Shown: positions 1 through 8,466, counted from the stretch's first letter. The stretch is DNA of 64,000 nt from an uncultured Bacteriovoracaceae bacterium (GCA_937931205.1 CALHBF010000009.1:1-64000), one strand, 5' to 3'. Numbers and translations: made by a program. Notes: a model not told the origin generated them from the letters alone.

Positions 1-51
1 ATCACTAGTTGTAGAGAAAGGTAGATTGCCAACGTAAATTTTCTTACCCAT
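1..51 (-). CDS. RRM-type RNA-binding protein (N-terminus only)
   Basis: Only the first 17 codons are in the window. They read MGKKIYVGNLPFSTTSD, the RNP2 beta-strand start (IYVGNLPF) of a small RNA-recognition-motif protein of the cold-inducible bacterial/cyanobacterial Rbp type. These bind single-stranded RNA through an RRM fold. A perfect Shine-Dalgarno (AAGGAGG) lies 8-9 bases before the ATG. The rest of the gene lies outside the window, so length and C-terminal tail cannot be judged. Confidence 0.75.
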   Translation of the reverse strand, partial: MGKKIYVGNLPFSTTSD

Positions 52-279
52 TTTACTAACCTCCTTAAGGCCATTGGGGGTGATGTTTTAGAGAGGACCT
101 TCGAGGGAAAAACTCTTAAGGGGTCACTCGTTAACGAGGCATTTTTTATCTAAACTCGAATCAGCTGAATATTAAATTTTATCTTAAGAACTTAAGCAAA
201 ACTTAACGAAGAAGTATTTTCCCTCTATCACTTCATGCACTTAGAAAACATACTGTAAGAAATAACAAGGATGTGCAGT

Positions 280-1059
280 ATGAAAAGGATTTTCACTCTC
301 AGTCTTTTACTTTCTTCGTCTTTGGCGTGGTCGATTTCTTTCGTGAAAGTAAAAAACTTTAATTTCAATTACGCGAATGGATTAGGTATCGGTCAAGCAG
401 CATCATTTGATGTTGTAAAAAATCAATCTCAAATTAAAGTAACTAAAGTAGGTACTGACCTTGAATTCAGTTCTCCGCTTTTAGACGATAATATTGTTTG
501 GAAAGATGCTCCTGCAATGATTTTAGACTCAAAAGTCGATGTTAAAGGATTCAACCTTGATCTTGATAAGAAGGTGATTACCTCATTAACAAGTGCACTT
601 TTTACTTCTGACTCAAGAATGAGTTTGCAGGGCCTGACTGCTGATTGTTTAAGAAAAGCGGCAAGCGATGTTTTTGAAGAAGTTATCGCTGGATGCCTGA
701 GCGAAGGTAATTTAAAAGTTGCAAGCTTTGACTCTCAATCATTGAATGAGTTTGTTTCATTGATTGCTGATGAAATTGACTTAAAGAATGTGACTGTGAA
801 ATCACTGAATTTAAATGTAAAAAATAAAGCTTTCACCATGTCCCTTTCAACTAAAATTGGTGTGAATGGCACAATCAGGGCCCGTGGTACAACGGATGTG
901 GACTATCAGAATAAAAAAGCGGTTATTAAAGTCGATGAAGTTAAATTTGGTATCCTGAATATTACTTCTAAATTCTTCGCTGAAATTGAGAAAATGAAGA
1001 GTGAGAGTGTCGAAGTAAGACGTCCTTATATTTATCTCACTTATAAGAATAATAACTAA
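280..1059 (+). CDS. Secreted protein of unknown function
   Basis: No family was recognised. The product begins with a signal peptide (MKRIFTLSLLLSSSLAWS) and continues as an Asn/Lys/Val-rich, beta-type chain with many alternating hydrophobic stretches, consistent with an exported periplasmic or outer-membrane-associated protein of about 260 residues. Two cysteines near residues 122 and 138 could form a disulfide. The start at 280 is preferred over an ATG nine bases upstream because AAGGA at 267-271 has normal spacing only to 280. An imperfect hairpin follows at about 1069-1101 and may end transcription. Confidence 0.7.
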   Translation: MKRIFTLSLLLSSSLAWSISFVKVKNFNFNYANGLGIGQAASFDVVKNQSQIKVTKVGTDLEFSSPLLDDNIVWKDAPAMILDSKVDVKGFNLDLDKKVITSLTSALFTSDSRMSLQGLTADCLRKAASDVFEEVIAGCLSEGNLKVASFDSQSLNEFVSLIADEIDLKNVTVKSLNLNVKNKAFTMSLSTKIGVNGTIRARGTTDVDYQNKKAVIKVDEVKFGILNITSKFFAEIEKMKSESVEVRRPYIYLTYKNNN

Positions 1060-1119
1060 TCTTCTCTTAAGGGTCTGGTTGCGATTGTGGCCAGATCCTT
1101 TCCTGCTTAGGAGGCATTT

Positions 1120-1686
1120 GTGCCAAAGATTCTGGTAACAGGTTTTGAAGCTTTTGCAGGAAATCAGGTTAATCCTACTCAGGATTTAATCAATTCAATT
1201 GTTCACACCGAATCTTTACAGTCGCTGGTACTGCCAGTGAGTTTTGCGACAAGTTGGCCCAGCTTAGAAGAGAAAATTAAACAAATACGACCCGATTGGG
1301 TCATTAGTTTTGGTGTTGCCGCTAAAAGACAGAGCATTGATTTAGAGCGTGTTGCTTTAAATTTTATGGATGCAAGCATTATAGATAATGAAGGAAAGCT
1401 TATTAAAGAATCGGCGATTCATCCTGATTTGCCGGCATGTTTTATCAATGATCTGCCACTTAATGAATGGAAACAACTTTTGTCACCCACATATCCGGTG
1501 AGTGTATCCCTGAGCGCTGGAAGTTTTGTTTGTAATCATCTCTATTTTCATCTGTTAAATAATCGACAGAAGTATGAATATCGCACTCTTTTTATTCATA
1601 TCCCTTATGCTGATGAATCATTTCCTCAGCCAATGTTTGAAGAATTTCTCAAAACTTTTCTCGAGATATTGAATCGTCCTTGTTGA
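1120..1686 (+). CDS. pcp: Pyroglutamyl-peptidase I (pyrrolidone carboxyl peptidase)
   Basis: This cytosolic cysteine peptidase (family C15) removes N-terminal pyroglutamate from peptides. The N-terminus carries the family signature ILVTGFEAFAG..VNP. The catalytic residues are visible: Glu76 (in DLERVALN), Cys138 (in SAGSFVCNHLYF) and His160 (in FIHIPY). At 188 residues it is somewhat shorter than the usual ~200-215, mainly in loops. The start is GTG, chosen because the match to the family begins right at MPKILVTGF and GGAGG stands just upstream. It appears to be a single gene. Confidence 0.88.
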   Translation: MPKILVTGFEAFAGNQVNPTQDLINSIVHTESLQSLVLPVSFATSWPSLEEKIKQIRPDWVISFGVAAKRQSIDLERVALNFMDASIIDNEGKLIKESAIHPDLPACFINDLPLNEWKQLLSPTYPVSVSLSAGSFVCNHLYFHLLNNRQKYEYRTLFIHIPYADESFPQPMFEEFLKTFLEILNRPC

Positions 1687-1751
1687 GATTTGCTACGTCT
1701 TGAATATCTATCTTACTGCTAGAAAATGGATAGATACAATGGAGGTGCAAT

Positions 1752-2363
1752 GTGAATAAGGATATATCAAGTGTTGAAACGAAACGAAGCGGCATGGCGA
1801 AACCTCAGCTGCATCTTAAAGAGGAAATCATTCAAGAGTTTGGAACTCGCATTCCTGTTCCATTAGGACTTGATAATAAAACATGTGAAGAGAGTATCTC
1901 ATCTCTTAATCTTATTCTTGCCGACCTGATGGTGATTTACGATATGTACCGTAAGGCCCATTGGCAAACTTCTGGACAAACCTTCTATCAACTTCATCTT
2001 CTTTTTGAAAAACACTATGGAGAGTTGAGTGAAATTATTGATGAAGTTGCGGAGAGGATTCAAATTTTGGGAGGAGTAAGTATTTCTATGCCAAAAGATG
2101 TGATTCGCTTTAGCCGTATCGAGTCTCCTCCGAGTGGTCGAGAAAGTGTTCCTGTACAGTTATCACGTTTAGTTGAAGCGCATGAATTGATTTTAAAGGA
2201 AGCAAGAAAAGCTGCGTCCGAAGCTTCTGAAAATGAGGATGAAGGAACGAATGACTTGCTGGTTAGTGATGTTGTGCGGACGAATGAATTACAAACTTGG
2301 TTTATCTATGAGCACTTGGTAGCTCTCAAAACAAAAGATTCAATGCCCAATTCTAGACAATAA
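1752..2363 (+). CDS. dps: Dps-family ferritin-like DNA/iron protection protein
   Basis: Dps proteins form 12-subunit shells that oxidise and store iron with peroxide and protect DNA. The ferroxidase signature is clear: His70 in the KAHWQTSG motif, His82, and the DEVAERIQ helix with Asp97 and Glu101. The first ~45 residues are a basic, variable tail of the type that can bind DNA. The start is GTG with GGAGG upstream; the overlapping ATG at 1750 is followed directly by a stop. sodC follows after 13 bases, so the two probably form an oxidative-stress operon. An 8-bp inverted repeat (1705-1712 / 1729-1736) lies just upstream and could be an operator. Confidence 0.87.
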   Translation: MNKDISSVETKRSGMAKPQLHLKEEIIQEFGTRIPVPLGLDNKTCEESISSLNLILADLMVIYDMYRKAHWQTSGQTFYQLHLLFEKHYGELSEIIDEVAERIQILGGVSISMPKDVIRFSRIESPPSGRESVPVQLSRLVEAHELILKEARKAASEASENEDEGTNDLLVSDVVRTNELQTWFIYEHLVALKTKDSMPNSRQ

Positions 2364-2376
2364 ATAAGGGATAATC

Positions 2377-2898
2377 ATGAAAAAGATTTTATTTATGACT
2401 TTCATCTTAATGATGGCAAGTTGTTCTCATAAAGAGAAAAAAGAAAGTAAAACTGTTGTTTCGACGACCCAAGCTGAAGCTAAAATTGAAGGGAAAGCAG
2501 TAGGTGAAGCCAATTTTAGACCTACGGCCAAGGGAGTGATCGTTAATATTAAAGTTACTGGATTAAAACCAAACTCTATTCATGGAGTACATATTCATCA
2601 GAATGGTGTTTGCGATCTTCCAGCTTATAAAAAAGCAGGCGATCATTTTAATCCGGATGGGCATTCCCATGGAGGGCCGGCAGCAACGATTAAGCATGTG
2701 GGTGACCTTGGAAACTTAGTATCAAATCAGAAAGGAGTCGCAGAGAAAGAAATGCTGATGAATGATATTAAAGATGTGAATACCATCATGGATCGTTCAT
2801 TAATTATTCATGATAAAGCAGATGATTTAATGAGCCAGCCAGCAGGAAATTCAGGTGATAGAATCGCTTGTGGCGTTATCAAGGTAGATAATACCTGA
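2377..2898 (+). CDS. sodC: Cu/Zn superoxide dismutase lipoprotein
   Basis: Converts superoxide to peroxide in the periplasm. The N-terminus is a lipoprotein signal with the lipobox MASC, so the enzyme is membrane-anchored. Metal-binding landmarks are in order: GVHIHQNGVCD (copper histidines and the first disulfide cysteine), GDHFNPDGHSHGGP (bridging and zinc ligands), HVGDLGN, LIIHDKADD, and GNSGDRIACGVI with the conserved arginine and second cysteine. All expected ligands are present. It lies 13 bases behind dps. The stop at 2898 is followed by the TPP riboswitch region of the next gene. Confidence 0.92.
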   Translation: MKKILFMTFILMMASCSHKEKKESKTVVSTTQAEAKIEGKAVGEANFRPTAKGVIVNIKVTGLKPNSIHGVHIHQNGVCDLPAYKKAGDHFNPDGHSHGGPAATIKHVGDLGNLVSNQKGVAEKEMLMNDIKDVNTIMDRSLIIHDKADDLMSQPAGNSGDRIACGVIKVDNT

Positions 2899-2948
2899 GG
2901 CTTGCTTATTTGCTGAATAATAGGTACATCTAGTATTAATTACTAACC

Positions 2949-3027
2949 GCTAGGGGTGTCTCTCTTTTATGAGAGAGACTGAGAAAGTCCCTTTGAACCT
3001 GATAGAGATAATGCTCGCGCAGGGAAG
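2949..3027 (+). promoter_or_regulatory. TPP (THI-box) riboswitch
   Basis: Conserved THI-box blocks occur in order: CTAGGGGTG (2950-2958), a variable P3 hairpin GTCTCTC...GAGAGAGAC, CTGAGA (2979-2984), TTTGAACCTGAT (2992-3003), and GATAATGCTCGCGCAGGGAAG at the 3' side. The last block contains AGGGAAG (3021-3027), which also serves as the Shine-Dalgarno of the TonB receptor, so TPP binding should block translation. A flanking 12-nt complement (2919-2930 with 3033-3044) could extend the closing helix over the start codon. Confidence 0.93.
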
Positions 3028-3033
3028 CTTATG

Positions 3034-5019
3034 ATGTACCTATTTTTATTATTTTTCATTTCCCATACCCTTTATTCTCAAGATCAGCTTGAAGCCATTG
3101 ATGTTCAGAACTCGCACGTCTCTGAAGATTTTACGGGCATTGATGCCCTGAAAGCTCCTGTTTCTATTCAGTCTTTTGAGAGTAGAAAAATTCAAGAAAA
3201 TCGCCTGAAGACAATTAAAGACATCTCTATTTTAGATGCCTCGGTGACTGACAACTATAGTGGAAGCGGTTATTGGGACTCCCTCAATATTCGCGGTTTC
3301 AATGTTGATAACCGGCGAAATTATTTTCGAAATGGCCTGCGTATAAATGCTCAGACAGTAATCCCATTAGAGAATATGGAGTCGGTTGAAATTATCAAAG
3401 GGTTAGGTGCTTTTCAGACTTCTGGGACAAGTTCAGCAGGAAGTGTGAATCTCAAAACAAAAATAGCGGGAGAGAAACGAAGTCTTCGAGTTGAAGCTAC
3501 TGAGCGTGGCGGTTATTTGGCGCATTTAGATTTTGGTCAGAAAGCAAGTAAGCTGAAGTATCGTTTTAATTTGTTAAATGAGGAAATCAGAAGTGCCTTC
3601 AATAATAATGATGGAACAAGAAATGTGCTGGCAGGAGCTTTCTCTTATGAATTGAGTTCCACTTCAATGCTTGAATTTGAGCTTGAGTGGAGTGAGCGCA
3701 GTCAGACAAGTTTGGCGGCCCAAGGTTTCTGGGGGAATTCACTTCCTAGTCCTAATCGTCAGTTAAATTTGAATAATCAGTCTTGGGCAAAACCGGTTGA
3801 GTTTGAATCTCTCTTTTATTCGGCTAGATATTCTAAGGAACTTCCGAAAGACTGGTTTTTAACAGTGACTGCGGGAAGACAGAGATCAGCAACAGATGAT
3901 CGAATGAGTTATCCGTTCGGGTGCTCACGAGAGAGTTCATGGACTTCATTTTGTCAAAATGGTGATTTTGATGTTTATGATTACCGCAGCGAGAATGAAA
4001 GACGGACAATGGATTCGGCCAAAGTAAGTCTTACGAAGCGTATAGAAGGCGCTGTCTCCCAAGAGCTCTCGCTGAATGTCCGCTATTCTCAAATGAAAGA
4101 GAAGGCAGGGTTTCAGTCATATAATTTTGTTGGTGAAGGAAATCAAGCCGAGAGAAGGTTGCCATCAGATCCAAGGAAAACTGATCCTACACGAAATTTG
4201 AGAGAAAGTGATTTAGAGTTTTTTGTTGTTGATCAGCTTAAATATAAGAATTGGGGACTGTGGCTTGGAGGAAATTTTCAGGTCAGCAGTCGTAAAAGCA
4301 TTCTTAATGATGGGACTGAGAAAAGTACAGTTTATGAAAACTTCATTACTCCTTGGATTTCTCTCACTAGAAAGATTGATGATAGCATTTATTATTTGAG
4401 CTATTCCCAAGGAAAGGAAAGCTGGGTCACTCCCAGTAAGCCGACTTATCAGCAACCTGGAAAAGTTCTGCCTCAAGAAACAACACATCAGTATGAATTA
4501 GGTATTAAAAACAAAAACTTTTCGAGTGCTGTTTTTTATATGAAACGACCTAGACTCTTTGATGATTCACAATCGTTTAAACGTGATGGCTTTTATCAGC
4601 AGTACGGAGTTGAAGGGGCAGGGCACTTCAATTACTACAATTCTCATCATTCTTTGAGTGTGATGTATTTACAGGTAAAGCAATTGGCTTCTGGAGTGAA
4701 TGGTAATTATTCTCCTAATATTCCCGATCTGACTCTTCGATATTTAATGAGTCTTGACCTTCATCCTTTTTCAGTGGGAGTAAGGGGCCAGTACGAGGCG
4801 GCCCGCTTTGCCAGTTATGATAATCAGAACTCTATTCCGGATTGGATTAAGTGGGATATTTTCATTGAGAAGAAATGGAAAGATGTGAAGGGTAAGCTTT
4901 ATGTTGATAATGTTTTCCAAAAAAATTACTGGAGAGAGTCTCCTATTCAGTACGGCCACCACTACCTTTATCAAGGTGCAGGAAGAAGAGTAGGAATCCT
5001 TACAGAATGGACTTTCTAA
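3034..5019 (+). CDS. TonB-dependent outer-membrane receptor, predicted thiamin uptake
   Basis: A TonB-gated outer-membrane transporter of about 660 residues. It has a signal peptide ending near LYSQ, a plug domain (about residues 40-150, with LNIRGFNVDNRRNYFRNG and MESVEIIKGLGAF), and a long aromatic-rich barrel ending in a terminal Phe (GILTEWTF), the usual outer-membrane insertion signal. It belongs to the siderophore-receptor-like branch by plug sequence. Control by a TPP riboswitch argues that the substrate is thiamin or a precursor, as for the riboswitch-linked OMR1 receptors; this is inference. The second ATG (3034) is preferred over 3031 because AGGGAAG ends only three bases before the first. 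Confidence 0.85.
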   Translation: MYLFLLFFISHTLYSQDQLEAIDVQNSHVSEDFTGIDALKAPVSIQSFESRKIQENRLKTIKDISILDASVTDNYSGSGYWDSLNIRGFNVDNRRNYFRNGLRINAQTVIPLENMESVEIIKGLGAFQTSGTSSAGSVNLKTKIAGEKRSLRVEATERGGYLAHLDFGQKASKLKYRFNLLNEEIRSAFNNNDGTRNVLAGAFSYELSSTSMLEFELEWSERSQTSLAAQGFWGNSLPSPNRQLNLNNQSWAKPVEFESLFYSARYSKELPKDWFLTVTAGRQRSATDDRMSYPFGCSRESSWTSFCQNGDFDVYDYRSENERRTMDSAKVSLTKRIEGAVSQELSLNVRYSQMKEKAGFQSYNFVGEGNQAERRLPSDPRKTDPTRNLRESDLEFFVVDQLKYKNWGLWLGGNFQVSSRKSILNDGTEKSTVYENFITPWISLTRKIDDSIYYLSYSQGKESWVTPSKPTYQQPGKVLPQETTHQYELGIKNKNFSSAVFYMKRPRLFDDSQSFKRDGFYQQYGVEGAGHFNYYNSHHSLSVMYLQVKQLASGVNGNYSPNIPDLTLRYLMSLDLHPFSVGVRGQYEAARFASYDNQNSIPDWIKWDIFIEKKWKDVKGKLYVDNVFQKNYWRESPIQYGHHYLYQGAGRRVGILTEWTF

Positions 5020-5045
5020 AGGACTCCTAAACTTATTGTTGTTTG

Positions 5046-5306
5046 TTAATGCCTATGCGTAACAACCTTATGTCCTGTAGCTGCTCGATAAATGGCCAAG
5101 AGTACAACCGCCCCAAGAACTGAGGCAACGAGACCAGCAGCTTCATTCGTTGCATACCAACCTAGTTGTGTACCAATGAAGTTGGCAAGGAATGAACCTG
5201 CCACACCTAGAAGCATCGTAATAAAAATCCCACCAGGATCTTTTCCAGGCATTAAGAATTTAGCAATGGCCCCAGCAACGAGACCGATAATCAGAGACCA
5301 TACCAT
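5046..5306 (-). CDS. GlsB/YeaQ/YmgE-type small membrane protein
   Basis: A three-helix inner-membrane protein of 86 residues with the family's Gly-rich pattern (WSLIIGLVAGAIAKFLMPGKDPGG, then GVAGSFLANFIG and a third hydrophobic helix) and a His/Lys tail. The family is annotated as transglycosylase-associated or stress-response membrane protein, with no firm biochemical role. The start at MVWSL is set by AAGGAGGG seven bases upstream; an in-frame ATG 36 bases earlier lies upstream of that site. It stands alone, convergent with the TonB receptor. Confidence 0.85.
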   Translation of the reverse strand: MVWSLIIGLVAGAIAKFLMPGKDPGGIFITMLLGVAGSFLANFIGTQLGWYATNEAAGLVASVLGAVVLLAIYRAATGHKVVTHRH

Positions 5307-5385
5307 AATAACCCTCCTTGGTAGTTGTTCTTTAAAGAACAAACTACTAAGGAGAAGAGCAATGTTGATGCCAGTAAAAAATGTA

Positions 5386-5859
5386 TTATTTAGATAAGGA
5401 AATCTCGACGAAGAAGTTGCCCGCCGTGCTTGAGAATGGCACTACTATAATTGGACCTTGAGTGGCGCTCAGAAGACTATGATCTTTTCCGAAAATAACA
5501 GAAGGGAGGGCCATTTGAACGCCATAACCTTTCTCATTGAGAGATACCTTCGCCTGACCAAAAATCATATTAGTAATTTCTCCGGCCCCATCAAGAATAT
5601 CCTGAGTTAGATCGGTATAAGTTTCACCTAACATGCCTGACATAACATTTAGAAATGTTTGTCTCGGAAATGAAATAATGACTGAGCCATTAAAGCTAGT
5701 ACTGACAATACCAATCACTCCAGAAATATCCCCCAGTAATTTTTCACCTGGTTTTTTGAGATAAATCTTAGTCGCTTCAGCTGAAACACTGGCCTGTATT
5801 TTCAGAACCTGAAGTGTTGCTGCTAGAAATGGATTAATAAATTCGGTATCCAGTTTCAT
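5386..5859 (-). CDS. cheX: CheX-type chemotaxis phosphatase domain protein
   Basis: CheX dephosphorylates CheY-P. The protein shows the CheC/CheX fold pattern: a VSTSFNGSVIISFPRQTFLNVMSGML strand-helix followed by the catalytic helix DGAGEITNMIFGQAK, which contains the E..N pair used to attack the phosphoaspartate. The length (157 aa) fits CheX. It follows the CheY-like gene with a two-base gap, so the two are co-transcribed and very likely act as a receiver-phosphatase pair in motility or another two-component output. Confidence 0.82.
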   Translation of the reverse strand: MKLDTEFINPFLAATLQVLKIQASVSAEATKIYLKKPGEKLLGDISGVIGIVSTSFNGSVIISFPRQTFLNVMSGMLGETYTDLTQDILDGAGEITNMIFGQAKVSLNEKGYGVQMALPSVIFGKDHSLLSATQGPIIVVPFSSTAGNFFVEISLSK

Positions 5860-5861
5860 AA

Positions 5862-6257
5862 TTATGCCGCGTATTTTTTAGAAACACTTTGAAGTTTCGC
5901 TAGTAGTGCATCTTTACTAAAAGGTTTTACAACATATTGATCTACACCGGCCTGGATCGCTGCTGCTACCTGTGAGTGCTCAGCCTCTGCCGTAACAAGA
6001 ATGAAAGGAGTCTTTTTTAGCTTTTCATCGGTACGAACTTTCTTTAAGAGTTCCATTCCAGAGCAATTAGGCATGTTCCAATCTGAAATAACCAGCCCAT
6101 AAGGGGTTGGACTTTTTGTCAGGTGATCCCAAGCAATTTGTCCATCAGCAGCTTCGGTAATATCTGTAAAACCAAGATCTTTAAGGATCTTCGCTACAAT
6201 CTTTCTCATAGTAGACATGTCATCAACGACAAGGACTTTCGTTTTTGGGCTAAACAT
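5862..6257 (-). CDS. cheY: CheY-like single-domain response regulator
   Basis: A stand-alone receiver domain of 131 residues. The acidic pair VVDD is at the N-terminus, the phospho-acceptor Asp is in VISDWNMPNCSG, the switch Thr in ILVTAEAE, and the invariant Lys in VVKPF. CheY carries the signal from kinases to the flagellar motor; no output domain is fused here. The start at MFSPKTK is set by AGGAG eight bases upstream; a longer reading with ATG at 6284 has no ribosome site. It heads the two-gene unit with cheX. Confidence 0.88.
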   Translation of the reverse strand: MFSPKTKVLVVDDMSTMRKIVAKILKDLGFTDITEAADGQIAWDHLTKSPTPYGLVISDWNMPNCSGMELLKKVRTDEKLKKTPFILVTAEAEHSQVAAAIQAGVDQYVVKPFSKDALLAKLQSVSKKYAA

Positions 6258-6404
6258 ATGGACCACTCCTGTTGCTAGACTCATCGTCTAATAAAAATAA
6301 ATCTTTAGCTTATTTAAGCTTAGAGAAACAGGTCAGTTTTTGGGAAATCATGTAAGTTTTCCATAAGTTAGGATTTAAAAGTCGTTTTGGTGTAAAGAGA
6401 GGCC

Positions 6405-7544
6405 ATGAAAAAATCACTTTTAATCCTCTCAGTTTTAACTTTGAATACTTTGGCATGGGCCAGTGAGAATCCATTTATTGAAAGGGCCAAGAAGAAATAT
6501 CTGGAAGTGGATAAGAACTATTCCCTGGACTGCTTGTATGGAACTAATAGTAAGTTTCAAATCATCTATCCAACGAATGATACTAAAAAGACAGCAACGA
6601 CATTGGAGCGATCATTTAATATCGAGACTGATAAAAAAGTGATTCCGATGAAGTTCGTCTTGAGAAGAGATGGAAGAAATTATCAGTACGAGGTTACTTT
6701 CAATAATAAGACAACATCTGTTGGCGCACTCAAGCTTAGAGAGTTCCAGCTGAATCCAATTGCCGATGCTGCTCTTGCCAATGAGATCGATCTTCCACGT
6801 CTTAATTGCCAAGTGAATTTAGCTTATGAGCATCCGTACTATTTGACTGATGGTAACTATCACTTCAATGTGCATCCACATCTTCGTTATGACTGGATGA
6901 GAAAACTACAAGGCCCTACCGAAGCTTATCTTAATAATCCGCGCTATGAATCTCTCATTCTTTTAGAGACAACAAACTATCGTGGAAACTCTGTCAATCT
7001 AAACGACTTCTTTGATGGTGTTGATTACAGATTGAAACAAACAGAAATGGATTTAGTTCTTTCAAATGTACCGGAAGATGTTCCGTTGGTGGTCTCTCCT
7101 GCTGGAAATTCAGAGTATATCTTTGATGTCGATAAAGAATTGAATATCGTGTTTACTGGTGGGAATCATAACTACTGTATCTGGAATGCTACTCGCCATG
7201 TGATTTTGGGTCTTCTTCGTTCTAAATCAAATGCGGTTATTAACTTTAGATATGATTCGGCAGCAATAGTTGCTCAAAGAAAAGGGGTAGAGGGTCTAGG
7301 GCTTGATTTCCCTAAGAGTGATCACTCTCGCTCAAACTTACTTAAAGACTTGTTACAAAATAAATCGATTATCGATCGTTATCACCGTAACTGGTTGTGG
7401 TATTTTCAGAATACTCTAGGAACTCGTTATGTAGGTCAGTATAAGACTTACACCATTAACTATAAAGCTCCAGGTTGGGAAAAAACAGTGACAATGAATG
7501 GTAGTGGATCAAGAGATCTGGTAGTCAATATCACAATATTCTAA
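6405..7544 (+). CDS. Secreted protein of unknown function
   Basis: No family was recognised. It has a 19-residue signal peptide (MKKSLLILSVLTLNTLAWA), then about 360 residues with mixed alpha/beta character and stretches rich in Asn and aromatic residues (for example DGNYHFNVHPHLRYDW and NHNYCIWNATRHVILG). Cysteines are few: one near the N-terminus, one in the middle, one in the NHNYCIWN segment. It is a single gene ending at a strong bidirectional hairpin (7551-7570). Likely periplasmic or cell-surface. Confidence 0.7.
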   Translation: MKKSLLILSVLTLNTLAWASENPFIERAKKKYLEVDKNYSLDCLYGTNSKFQIIYPTNDTKKTATTLERSFNIETDKKVIPMKFVLRRDGRNYQYEVTFNNKTTSVGALKLREFQLNPIADAALANEIDLPRLNCQVNLAYEHPYYLTDGNYHFNVHPHLRYDWMRKLQGPTEAYLNNPRYESLILLETTNYRGNSVNLNDFFDGVDYRLKQTEMDLVLSNVPEDVPLVVSPAGNSEYIFDVDKELNIVFTGGNHNYCIWNATRHVILGLLRSKSNAVINFRYDSAAIVAQRKGVEGLGLDFPKSDHSRSNLLKDLLQNKSIIDRYHRNWLWYFQNTLGTRYVGQYKTYTINYKAPGWEKTVTMNGSGSRDLVVNITIF

Positions 7545-7548
7545 TAAA

Positions 7549-7575
7549 AAAAGGCTTCTTACGAAGCCTTTTTTT
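7549..7575. terminator. Bidirectional Rho-independent terminator
   Basis: An 8-bp stem AAGGCTTC / GAAGCCTT with loop TTAC is flanked by A-runs on the left and T-runs on the right. It serves the secreted-protein gene on the plus strand and the secreted paralogue pair on the minus strand. Confidence 0.88.
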
Positions 7576-7948
7576 ATTCACAAATAAGTTCTAACCAGCC
7601 ATTTGAAAGAGAAAGCAGATCGCTTGCCTCAATAGTATCGAGACCCACACACTCTTCTGTGTCGTCAACAATACATGAGAATGAAGTGTTCTTGCGTTCA
7701 TTCAGGACAATTACGGATTCATCAAACTCTGCAATTTCTTGAATCCCTTTTCTTAGTACAAAGTTCCCTTCCTCAATTAATGGAGCAAGGAAAACTCGAC
7801 CCATTTTCTTAATACCGCCATTGGGAGTAACAACAATATTTTTCTTAACATCGATTTTGCATGTTCCAGACTGTAGTGCCCCAAGCATGGTGGTCGCAAA
7901 AGAAGTCGATGTCACCATTGTTAGAACTAGTGCTGCAATAAATTTCAT
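7574..7948 (-). CDS. Small secreted protein, paralogue of its upstream neighbour
   Basis: Family unknown. It has a signal peptide (MKFIAALVLTMVTSTSFA) and a mature chain of about 106 residues with four cysteines (in SGTCKID, FSCIVDD, EECVG and the C-terminal LICE). It resembles the upstream gene product in order of features: NxxFxC, an acidic ...EC/ETC turn, ASDLLSLS/TKDIQKLS and a C-terminal hydrophobic-E-C end. The two are therefore a tandem duplication. The start is fixed by AAGGGGAAAG upstream of MKFIAA. The stop touches the shared terminator. Confidence 0.72.
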   Translation of the reverse strand: MKFIAALVLTMVTSTSFATTMLGALQSGTCKIDVKKNIVVTPNGGIKKMGRVFLAPLIEEGNFVLRKGIQEIAEFDESVIVLNERKNTSFSCIVDDTEECVGLDTIEASDLLSLSNGWLELICE

Positions 7949-7971
7949 TTTCTTTCCCCTTTGATAAGGTG

Positions 7972-8349
7972 TTATCTGCATTCCATCTTGAGAGCAGAGT
8001 CAGATAGTTTTTGAATATCTTTAGTCGCAATTTTAGAGATATCTTTCTTACATGTTTCATTTTCAATAATACAAAGGAAGACGAGGTTCTCATTTACATT
8101 GAGACCGATCGTTCCCTCTGTTGCATCAAGAACCTGATAGCTGGCTCCTGACTTAAGAGATAATTTTTTATTATGATAAAGAGAGAGTATTGAGATTTGG
8201 CCAATATCTTTTTCGAGTTCTTTCTTCGAAATAGAAACAGTCTTGTTCATCGTTATGACACAGTCTTTTGACTTAAGATCTTTGATAAGAGTTGAAGCCA
8301 AAGAAGAGATTGTCAGAGATGAAAGAATGAAAGCAAGAACGAGTTTCAT
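7972..8349 (-). CDS. Small secreted protein, tandem paralogue
   Basis: Family unknown. Signal peptide MKLVLAFILSSLTISSLAS, then about 105 residues with four cysteines (SKDCVIT, LCIIEN, ETCKK, MECR) placed like those of the gene 23 bases downstream. The Lys/Ile-rich, beta-strand-like body and the disulfide pattern suggest a small periplasmic or surface protein. Co-transcription with the downstream paralogue is likely from spacing and orientation. Confidence 0.72.
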   Translation of the reverse strand: MKLVLAFILSSLTISSLASTLIKDLKSKDCVITMNKTVSISKKELEKDIGQISILSLYHNKKLSLKSGASYQVLDATEGTIGLNVNENLVFLCIIENETCKKDISKIATKDIQKLSDSALKMECR

Positions 8350-8430
8350 ATAAACCTCAAAAGGAAGAATTGTTTTTTTGAAATTATGCAGGATTTAGAT
8401 GGTGAAAAGGTGGTTTTTGAAAAAAAGGAA

Positions 8431-8457
8431 GTAGCTGTCTATTTTTTAGACAGCTAC
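8431..8457 (-). terminator. Hairpin after the di-heme cytochrome gene
   Basis: A perfect 11-bp stem GTAGCTGTCTA / TAGACAGCTAC with a T5 loop lies just past the stop of the minus-strand cytochrome gene. On that strand it is followed by TTCC and then a run of eight T, so it probably acts as a terminator with a slightly displaced U-tract. Confidence 0.65.
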
Positions 8458-8466
8458 CGATAAGTG

